Source: Eggerthellaceae bacterium (lineage in GTDB: Bacteria > Actinomycetota > Coriobacteriia > Coriobacteriales > Eggerthellaceae). From it: a stretch of DNA of 11,510 nt. The notes below the pieces were generated by a model, which ran no database searches, had not been told where the DNA came from, and saw only the letters and a program-made list of their open reading frames with translations. This document shows, in pieces, positions 6,701 to 11,510 of the stretch (positions are counted from its first letter, which is position 1; the number at the start of each line of letters is the position of its first letter). Where the stretch lies: assembly GCA_017459485.1 (NCBI GenBank), contig JAFUCW010000473.1, positions 1 through 11,510 on the forward strand. Reading direction: 5' to 3'. A program made the position numbers and the translations under genes.

Positions 6701-7399
6701 ATGCTAGACACCCTCTTTTCATCAATCCTTACAGGAAGCGAGACAAGCGTTTCCATTTCGAGCAGCGCGTTTCTGCTGTGCTCGCTCACGTCGCTTGTGC
6801 TTGGCGTTGCCATCGCATTCATCTACATGTTTCGCCAAGAGCACACGAAAAACTTCGTGGTCACGCTTGCCTTGCTGCCGATAATCGTGCAGATGGTAAT
6901 CGCGCTGGTCAACGGCAACATCGGGGCAGGCGTTGCCGTCATGGGCGTGTTCAACCTGGTGCGCTTCCGCTCCATCCCCGGGTCTGCAAAAGACATCGGC
7001 GCGGTGTTCCTTGCCATGGCCGTGGGCCTTGCGACCGGCATGGGGTATCTAGGACTCGCGGTCGTGTTCACGGTTATCGTAGGCATCGCCAATATGGTAT
7101 TCGTCTTATCGCCCCTGGGCGGCTCTGCACAGGCAACGGCGGACAAGACGCTCAAAGTGACCATCCCGGAAGACCTTGACTACTGCAACACGTTCGACGA
7201 CCTGTTCGACCGCTACACCACCAAAGCAGAGCTGACCGAGGCGAAGACCACCAACATGGGTGCCCTTTACCAGCTGACCTACGACATCACGCTCAAGGAT
7301 GTCGCCAAGGAAAAAATGCTGCTCGACGAGATACGCACTCGCAACGGCAACCTGCAAGTAAGCTGCGGCCGCCCCGTCATCAGCAAAGAGCGCCTGTAG
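6701..7399 (+). CDS. DUF4956 membrane protein, partner of the VTC protein
   Basis: A 232-residue protein with about four hydrophobic segments (roughly 23-43, 51-71, 74-86 and 99-136) and a cytoplasmic C-terminal domain of about 90 residues. The stretch MGVFNLVRFRSIPGSAKDIG (81-100) carries the VRFR motif typical of DUF4956. This family is found next to VTC-domain genes, often with CotH-like proteins; no CotH gene is present here. The start ATG has AAGGAG 6 nt upstream. It is in one probable operon with the VTC gene. Its function is unknown; a membrane anchor or channel for a polyphosphate-like polymer would be inference. Confidence 0.85.
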   Translation: MLDTLFSSILTGSETSVSISSSAFLLCSLTSLVLGVAIAFIYMFRQEHTKNFVVTLALLPIIVQMVIALVNGNIGAGVAVMGVFNLVRFRSIPGSAKDIGAVFLAMAVGLATGMGYLGLAVVFTVIVGIANMVFVLSPLGGSAQATADKTLKVTIPEDLDYCNTFDDLFDRYTTKAELTEAKTTNMGALYQLTYDITLKDVAKEKMLLDEIRTRNGNLQVSCGRPVISKERL

Positions 7400-7625
7400 C
7401 CCCACCCCAGGGCCCGGCCCCGAGCAGTGCGGGCGGAGCAAAGCGCAACGAGACCGAACGCGACCTGGGAGAGGCGGCCAGCAAGCGAAGCGAGCGCATG
7501 CCGCCGAACCCGCAAGTTTGCTCCTGCGGATCCGCTTAGAGCAGCGTGAGCGGAGCGAAGCGCGGCGGAACGCCCCGAACCCGTAGGTCCGGCTGCCCCA
7601 CTCGCAGGTCGCCCATGGTTGGTCG
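7400..7625. repeat. GC-rich intergenic with two imperfect repeat units
   Basis: No credible gene. Two related units run 7421-7521 and 7540-7590. Each opens with GAGCAG then a G-rich link and GCGGAGC(A/G)AAGCGC, and each later has CGAACCCG(C/T)A(A/G)GT. A hairpin GGCGGC (7473-7478) with GCCGCC (7500-7505) holds AGCGAAGCGAGCG in its loop. A 10-bp palindrome GCGGATCCGC lies at 7526-7535. The motif ACCCGCAGGT-like recurs at 7508, 7579 and 7600. No T-tract terminator is obvious for the plus-strand DUF4956 gene. Confidence 0.5.
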
Positions 7626-7731
7626 AAAAACGGCGGAGGAGCCCATAATTGCCCCGCTGCGGAACCAAGCGTACAACGCTTACGCACAAGCGTTTCGCAT
7701 TTAGGAGCACGGATGGGTGCCTCCGCCGTTT
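7626..7731 (-). terminator. Large branched terminator (or 3'-UTR RNA) of the aldolase gene
   Basis: Read on the minus strand, 26 nt after the aldolase stop codon, an 18-nt arm (7731-7714) pairs with 7645-7628, with a 12-bp perfect base (AAACGGCGGAGG with CCTCCGCCGTTT) and two central mismatches. The 3' arm ends in TTTTT (7630-7626). Inside, TGCTCC (7709-7704) can pair with GGGGCA (7655-7650), and a tip hairpin AACGCTT/AAGCGTT lies at 7694-7675. The inner helix keeps a G-U pair only on the minus strand. The structure thus looks like one long folded RNA ending in a terminator. Confidence 0.65.
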
Positions 7732-7757
7732 GCAGCGTGACTGTCGTTTCCCGCAAG

Positions 7758-8708
7758 CTAAAAAGAGCTGCGGAGGATGTACTCCTTGTCGGTGTTGAAG
7801 ACCTCAAGCGCGTCGTCCACGCTGTAGTCGGACAGCGTGATGGCGGAAATCGCCTGAGTCAGGCGAATGGCTTCGTCAAGCGAGCGCATATGGATGTTGC
7901 GCCCCGTGGCGTTTCCGCATGCACCGCCAATGTGAATCTGGTCGTGAAGGTTCTGCAGGAACTCGGCAACATCCGCCTTCGAACCGCCTGCGCACACCAA
8001 GCCCGTACGACCGGCAGCTTGGCTGGCAATTGCCAGGTTCTCGGCGCTCGTCTTGTCGTCGGTGGCCTTCGGGGGGTTCACCTTCACGAAGTCTGCGCCC
8101 AGGCACAAGGCCGCACCGGCTGCACCAGCAATAAGATCGGGTGCTTTCTCGTCGGCGACGGCCTTGCCGCGCGGATAGATCCACAGCACCACGATCAGGC
8201 CCTGCGCATGCGCTTCGGCTATGAGCTCGCCCGCCTCGGAGAGCATGGTTGCCTCGTATTCGCTGCCCAAGTAGATGGTGTAGCCAAGGCCGACGATGTT
8301 GCAGCCCGCTTCCTTCATGGCCAATACGGCCTCCAGATCGTGCAGCTGCGGGGAATAGGGATCGTCCTGGATTGTCTTGACCAAGTTGGTCTTGGAGTTC
8401 ATCTTCACCAGGTAGTTAATCTCTGGGTAGTCCGGCGCATACCGTGCGATCAGACCACGCTGTCCAGCCAACACGCCGCACACGCCCTTGGCACCTATCT
8501 GGAAAAGGTGCTCGGGGTCGTTGTCGGAAGGATCGATGTCTTCGCCGTAGAAGTCGCCGTTGAGATGCTCCATCTTCTGGTCGCAAGCGAAAAGCATCAA
8601 CCTGCCAGTTCCGCGCGTGGCCTTCAGGTAGTTGTTGATGTACTCCTCGCGTGCCTCGGGCAGCACGTCGGCAGGAACTTTGACGTCGTCATGGGTAATG
8701 GTTGGCAT
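7758..8708 (-). CDS. DhnA/DeoC-type class I (fructose-bisphosphate-like) aldolase
   Basis: A 316-residue TIM-barrel aldolase of the DhnA/archaeal FBP aldolase family (Schiff-base, metal-independent). Visible motifs are LFACDQKMEHLN (39-50), equivalent to the family's D-x-x-x-E-H segment; GADFVKVNPP (204-213), with K209 the likely Schiff-base lysine; the glycine-rich VCAGGSK (238-244); and GNATGRNIHMR (265-275), matching the phosphate-binding GRN loop. A role in glycolysis/gluconeogenesis as fructose-1,6-bisphosphate aldolase is the simplest reading. Other family members (LsrF, ADH synthase) act on different substrates, so the substrate is not certain. ATG at 8708 has AGGAGG 5 nt upstream. It is monocistronic: its own promoter lies upstream and a long terminator structure follows the stop codon. 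Confidence 0.88.
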   Translation of the reverse strand: MPTITHDDVKVPADVLPEAREEYINNYLKATRGTGRLMLFACDQKMEHLNGDFYGEDIDPSDNDPEHLFQIGAKGVCGVLAGQRGLIARYAPDYPEINYLVKMNSKTNLVKTIQDDPYSPQLHDLEAVLAMKEAGCNIVGLGYTIYLGSEYEATMLSEAGELIAEAHAQGLIVVLWIYPRGKAVADEKAPDLIAGAAGAALCLGADFVKVNPPKATDDKTSAENLAIASQAAGRTGLVCAGGSKADVAEFLQNLHDQIHIGGACGNATGRNIHMRSLDEAIRLTQAISAITLSDYSVDDALEVFNTDKEYILRSSF

Positions 8709-8744
8709 TCGAACCTCCTAGGTACAAGAACACTCTTTTGGTGC

Positions 8745-8753
8745 ATTGTAGCA
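8745..8753 (-). promoter_or_regulatory. Extended -10 promoter of the aldolase gene
   Basis: On the minus strand, TGCTACAAT (8753-8745) is an extended -10 element (TG, one base, TACAAT) 36 bp upstream of the aldolase ATG. No convincing -35 is seen at the usual distance, as is acceptable for extended -10 promoters. The leader would be about 30 nt. Confidence 0.55.
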
Positions 8754-8821
8754 AAACGACCAAGGATTATCGGTGTCCACAAAGAAACGCACGCACCAAC
8801 CAAAACAAAGACGAATCCCCT

Positions 8822-8915
8822 CGCAGGTTTCGCCAGGCCCCCCGTACCAGCGGAAGGCACGGGGCCGCGGGCTCCCTGCACACCCGCAGGTTCCGCCAGG
8901 CCCCCCGTACCAGCG
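8822..8915. repeat. Two 31-bp direct repeats, 63-bp period
   Basis: The segment 8822-8852 recurs at 8885-8915 with one mismatch. It begins CGCAGGTT(T/C)CGCCAGG, then six C residues and GTACCAGCG. Only two copies exist here. The 32 bp between them hold one arm of the inverted repeat at 8855-8877, so the direct and inverted repeats interlock. Confidence 0.8.
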
Positions 8916-9153
8916 TAGGAGGGTGCGCTGGGGGGATGGTGGAGCGTCTGTCTGAACACCATCCCTGTTAGCCTGCGAAGCAGGCTCGTTAGATGCATGA
9001 AGCAGCGGAGCGCACGATGAAGATACCGATTGAGCGAAGCGAGAATCGGCATCTTCGAGCAGCGGAGCGGCTGACGCGGAACCATCCCCCAGCGCACCCT
9101 CCGGAGCGAGCAGAGGAGCGGCTGGCGCGTAGGGAGCCCCCGGCCCCGCGCCT
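8855..9153. repeat. Nested inverted repeats forming a branched structure
   Basis: The outer pair is 8855-8877 with 9131-9153 (23 nt, two mismatches). The second pair is 8918-8940 with 9081-9102 (22 bp plus one bulged G). Inside are a 7-bp hairpin AGCCTGC/GCAGGCT with GAA loop (8970-8986) and a 12-bp hairpin 9019-9056 (one A-C mismatch) whose 12-nt loop GAGCGAAGCGAG is a perfect mirror repeat. An alternative 9-bp hairpin, GGGATGGTG (8933-8941) with CACCATCCC (8957-8965), competes with the second pair. No gene is convincing in 8709-9445. Confidence 0.7.
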
Positions 9154-9223
9154 GGAGCGTCCCCCGCAGCGGCGAGCAGTTACGCCGTTCGCGCAGACCC
9201 GTAGGTAGTCGAAGAGTCAGCGA

Positions 9224-9324
9224 GGGTTTCGCCGGTGCCCGAGATGGTTTCGCTCGCGGGGGCGCCGCGCACTTCGGTGCGCAAGCCGCCGGGAGCGAAA
9301 GCAGATCGGGTGCCCGCGAAAGCC
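9224..9324. repeat. Large hairpin with a TTCG-capped inner stem
   Basis: An outer 19-nt pair, 9224-9242 with 9306-9324, has two mismatches plus two G-U pairs when read as plus-strand RNA. A middle pair is TTTCGCTC (9248-9255) with GAGCGAAA (9293-9300). The inner stem is GCGCAC/GTGCGC (9267-9272, 9277-9282) closed by a TTCG tetraloop. No T-tract follows on either strand. Confidence 0.6.
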
Positions 9325-9336
9325 GCAGCGGCGAGC

Positions 9337-9453
9337 GGTTCCCTGAGAGGCGATTTGGCAAAGCGATGCGCCCGCCTTCGCGCCGAGCGTACTTAGTACG
9401 CGCAAGAGCGCGAAACAAGGGTGCAGCGCAAAGCCAAATCGCCTCTCAGAACC
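9337..9453. repeat. 117-bp palindromic element overlapping the TM2 gene end
   Basis: A perfect 17-bp base, CTGAGAGGCGATTTGGC (9343-9359) with its reverse complement at 9433-9449, extends outward by GGTT/AACC after a 2-nt bulge. Inward it continues as imperfect pairing: GCG.TGC.CCC on the left, TTCGCGC with GCGCGAA, and a tip GCGTAC-TTA-GTACGC at 9387-9401. A symmetric AAA/AAA internal loop follows the base stem. The right arm contains the TGA stop codon (9448-9446) of the TM2 gene. There is no T-tract, so it is not a standard terminator. Confidence 0.8.
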
Positions 9454-10234
9454 ATTCTTTGTGTGCGTAGACATACTCCGCGTCGAAGGCACCTTGGCTC
9501 TTGGTCAGGTAGATGATGCCCTCGACAAGCGAAATCACCCCCATGACCGCCGCAGCCAGACCGAGAGTGAAGATGGAACCCAAGATGGTCACGCCAAGCA
9601 TGATAAACCCTGCAGTGTTGTACCCAAGGTAGAACTTGTGAATGCCGAACGACCCAAGGAAAATCGCGAGCAAGCCCGCCGCCACGTGGTCTTTGGTCGC
9701 CACATAGGGCGCATAGGTCTGCTGCTGCGCACGCGTGGCCTGAGCGTACCCGCGGTTGTATGCCTGCTGGTACCGCGCGGAGCCTTGATATCCGGACGCC
9801 TGGCCATATGGCTGGCCATACGTTCCCTGGCCCTGGGTTGCCTGCCCGTAAGCCCCTTGGCCACCAGCGCCGCCCGAAGACGCCCAAGGCTGCTGGTAGG
9901 CATTGCCAACGAAGGGCTGCTGCGCTTGAGGCTGGGCCGCCTGCGTCGCTTGCTGAAAAGCTTCGGAATTGACGTAGTCGACGAACGAAGACTGCGCCGC
10001 ATCGGAAGCTGCGGAGGCTGCGGGCCCTGGCCCAGCCGATCCATTTGAGCCAGACGCCGCAGAAGGACCACCTGCGACGCCGTTCTGCTCAAGATGCTCT
10101 TTCACCTGGTCGGCAGCCCAAGGCACTTCCGATGCTGCCTGGTAATAGGCACGCTCGTAGGCAGCCTGCTTGGCCGCGTCCAGAGGCGTCTGAGATTGGT
10201 TGTTGGCGTCGTGGGTGGTGCCCTGCTCGTCCAT
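9446..10234 (-). CDS. TM2-domain membrane protein with low-complexity N-terminus
   Basis: A 262-residue protein. Residues about 180-245 are a TM2 domain: charged lead VATKDHV, first helix AAGLLAIFLGSFGIHKFYLGY with the family motif GxxGxHKFYLG, then a second helix pair through GVISLVEGIIYLTK. Residues 1-60 are polar. Residues about 60-176 are low complexity, Ala/Ser/Gly-rich and then Gln/Gly/Tyr-rich with repeated GxYGQ-type motifs (128-150). No signal peptide is seen, so the long N-terminal part is probably cytoplasmic. I chose ATG 10234, with AAGGAG 5 nt upstream, over an ATG at 10261 that lacks a ribosome site. The stop codon lies inside the palindromic element. The function of TM2 proteins in bacteria is unclear. 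Confidence 0.85.
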   Translation of the reverse strand: MDEQGTTHDANNQSQTPLDAAKQAAYERAYYQAASEVPWAADQVKEHLEQNGVAGGPSAASGSNGSAGPGPAASAASDAAQSSFVDYVNSEAFQQATQAAQPQAQQPFVGNAYQQPWASSGGAGGQGAYGQATQGQGTYGQPYGQASGYQGSARYQQAYNRGYAQATRAQQQTYAPYVATKDHVAAGLLAIFLGSFGIHKFYLGYNTAGFIMLGVTILGSIFTLGLAAAVMGVISLVEGIIYLTKSQGAFDAEYVYAHKEWF

Positions 10235-10393
10235 ACTTACTCCTTGTCGCAGTAACTCCATGGCACAAGCTTACCCCTGGTTCTCGCGCAAGCACCGCTT
10301 TGTAGGAAGGCTGTTGCTTTCCAGAGACGCTGTCGGCAGTGCAGCGTCGGTCGAAGACTGCAAGGAACCGCACGCGCTCCTTCACGCTGAATT
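10235..10393. other. Intergenic spacer with a small hairpin
   Basis: This 159-bp gap separates the VTT gene end from the TM2 gene start, both on the minus strand. A 7-bp inverted repeat GACGCTG (10326-10332) with CAGCGTC (10342-10348) could be a weak terminator but has no T-tract. I see no convincing promoter, though the TM2 gene may need one here. Confidence 0.35.
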
Positions 10394-11164
10394 CTAGTCC
10401 TTGCTACGTTGGAAGAATGCAAGTAGCCTGTCTTTGAACAGCAGGCCCACGACCGCTATGACGGCAAGAACGACCAGCACGGCAACGGCAACACCGAAGC
10501 GCCCTTCCAAAAAGCTGTCCGCAGCGTACGTCGAAAGGACGACGCCGGGTATACGTGCCACTGTCGTCACAATCAAGTAGGTGCGCAACGGCATGTTCGT
10601 CAGGGGGACCAGGTACGTGAAGACATCCTTGGGCATGCCGGGAATGACAAAGAGAATGAACACGATCAGCGTGAGTTTCCCGCTTTTTTCGAATGCGCGG
10701 AACTTCTCCAGGTACTTCGTCGAAACCAAATCTTCCACGAAAGGCTGTCCCAACCGATGCACCAGCTGGTAGATGATAAAGCTGGAAATCACGCATCCCA
10801 CCAGGATGACAAGGGCCCCTAGCCATGGTCCGTACATCATGCCCGCAGCAATCTGCACCACTTCGCCCGGGATAAAGGCAACGACAATCTGGACGAACTG
10901 AATCCCAAGCAGGATAAGTACGCCAAGCGGCCCAGCCGAACGCACGTCCTTGACCAGCTCCTCGGGCCCTTCGGTGAACACGCGGCCAATCATGGGCCAG
11001 ACCAGCACAAGAACCACCGCAATCAGCACGAAAAACGCAGCAAGGCCGGCAAGCCTGAACAGGTTGGACCGGGGCATCCTACACCCGAAGACGACCACTG
11101 TGTCGCTGCCCTTTTCAGCAATGCGCTCCTTGGAAGATGCGGTCTTCTGCTCTTCCTCTTGCAT
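10394..11164 (-). CDS. VTT/DedA-superfamily membrane protein (TVP38/TMEM64-like)
   Basis: A 256-residue protein from the start chosen here. After a charged N-terminal tail there is a transmembrane helix at about 36-58 (LFRLAGLAAFFVLIAVVLVL) and then the VTT core: FIPGEVVQIAAGMMYGPWLG (97-116), hydrophobic helices, FVIPGMPKDVFTYLVPLT (172-189) and RIPGVVLSTYAAD (204-216), with a last helix at about 223-244. The re-entrant-loop glycines and prolines and the R-x-PG motif are kept. Bacterial relatives are linked to lipid handling and membrane homeostasis; this one's substrate is unknown. The start is uncertain. ATG 11164 has no clear ribosome site, ATG 11077 is an alternative giving 227 residues, and the frame stays open back to 11308 inside the upstream gene. 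The upstream gene ends 40 nt before 11164, suggesting one operon. Confidence 0.85.
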   Translation of the reverse strand: MQEEEQKTASSKERIAEKGSDTVVVFGCRMPRSNLFRLAGLAAFFVLIAVVLVLVWPMIGRVFTEGPEELVKDVRSAGPLGVLILLGIQFVQIVVAFIPGEVVQIAAGMMYGPWLGALVILVGCVISSFIIYQLVHRLGQPFVEDLVSTKYLEKFRAFEKSGKLTLIVFILFVIPGMPKDVFTYLVPLTNMPLRTYLIVTTVARIPGVVLSTYAADSFLEGRFGVAVAVLVVLAVIAVVGLLFKDRLLAFFQRSKD

Positions 11165-11204
11165 GACCGAAGGGGCCGCGTGGACAGTGTCCTGGGCATC
11201 GCCC

Positions 11205-11510
11205 TTATCGCTTCGGTTTCTTGCCACTGCCCCCACTCGCTTTGTCGAATTCTTCCTTGAACGCAGAGAACATGCCCTTCGCGCGGCCAAGCTGGCGCCC
11301 TGTGGCAAACGCTCCCTTGTTGATGGCGTCGCCGGTTTTTCTGGCCGCCTCCTGCGCCTTGGGCTTCACCGTGCGGCGCACCTTGTCCTGCATGACCGCC
11401 GCCTGCTGCCCGGCCTTTTCCGCCACACCGCCTTCCATGAGGCGCATGTCGACTTCGTCCGAAACGACAATCGCACCGCGCAACGCAACCTCTTCGCCGT
11501 TTTCGTCTTC
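11205..11510 (-). CDS. Unrecognised protein, C-terminal part (runs off the right edge)
   Basis: The reading frame is open from the right edge of the window to a TAA at 11205, giving the last 101 residues of a longer protein. The visible part starts acidic (EDENGEEVALRG), then is Ala/Gln/Lys-rich and probably helical (GGVAEKAGQQAAVMQDKVRR, KAQEAARKTGDAINKG), and ends very basic (SGGSGKKPKR). A TTG codon at 11483 could start a short version, but there is no ribosome site and the frame continues upstream. I do not recognise a family. It probably shares an operon with the VTT gene downstream. Confidence 0.6.
   Translation of the reverse strand, partial: EDENGEEVALRGAIVVSDEVDMRLMEGGVAEKAGQQAAVMQDKVRRTVKPKAQEAARKTGDAINKGAFATGRQLGRAKGMFSAFKEEFDKASGGSGKKPKR

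Noticed and set aside
8822..8915. CRISPR-like mini-array (31-bp repeats, 32-bp spacer)
   Set aside because: Only two copies, with one mismatch; no third repeat, leader or cas gene. The spacer itself is one arm of a long inverted repeat, so it belongs to the local repeat structure.
7713..8918. Plus-strand open frame across the aldolase gene and the repeat region
   Set aside because: Antisense to a full-length aldolase with all catalytic motifs; its tail translates the direct repeats, giving repeated RPPVPA-type peptide.
8624..9418. Minus-strand open frame covering the repeat region
   Set aside because: Arg/Leu/Pro-rich with no domain, no ribosome site, and it overlaps the aldolase start and the inverted repeats.
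10326..10348. Terminator between the VTT and TM2 genes
   Set aside because: A 7-bp stem with a 9-nt loop and no T-tract; recorded only as part of the spacer.

Overview
The window is GC-rich bacterial chromosome (GC impression near 60%, not computed). Gene style, strong AGGAGG-type ribosome sites, GTG starts and protein makeup suggest a high-GC Gram-positive anaerobe. My best guess is an actinobacterial Coriobacteriia/Eggerthellaceae relative. That placement is inferred from resemblance alone and was not checked by search.

Layout, left to right. The 3' end of a tRNA with its intrinsic terminator (1-74) is followed by a short repeat-bearing spacer. A two-gene minus-strand operon (3189 to 180) encodes an EutH-family ethanolamine transporter and a three-part fusion: winged helix, LicC-like CTP:phosphocholine cytidylyltransferase and LicA-like choline/ethanolamine kinase. 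Together they look like an import, phosphorylate and CDP-activate route for an amino alcohol, probably feeding decoration of surface glycans. Next come a purine-rich spacer with 13-bp tandem repeats and a minus-strand OmpR/PhoB-type two-component pair (histidine kinase 3525-4886, response regulator 4890-5564). Divergent from that pair is a plus-strand pair: a VTC-domain polyphosphate polymerase (5763-6635) and a DUF4956 membrane protein (6701-7399). The shared intergenic region holds inverted and 11-bp-spaced direct repeats that could be regulator binding sites.

The right half holds a DhnA-type class I aldolase (minus, 7758-8708), a TM2-domain protein with a long Gln/Tyr/Gly-rich N-terminal region (minus, 9446-10234), a VTT/DedA-type membrane protein (minus, 10394-11164) and the C-terminal part of an unrecognised gene running off the right edge.

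The most unusual part is noncoding. The gaps 7400-7757 and 8709-9445 are full of inverted and direct repeats: a long branched terminator-like structure after the aldolase gene, a nested set of inverted repeats over about 300 nt, and two further large hairpins. The last hairpin contains the stop codon of the TM2 gene. No CRISPR array, transposase, integrase or complete defence system was seen.
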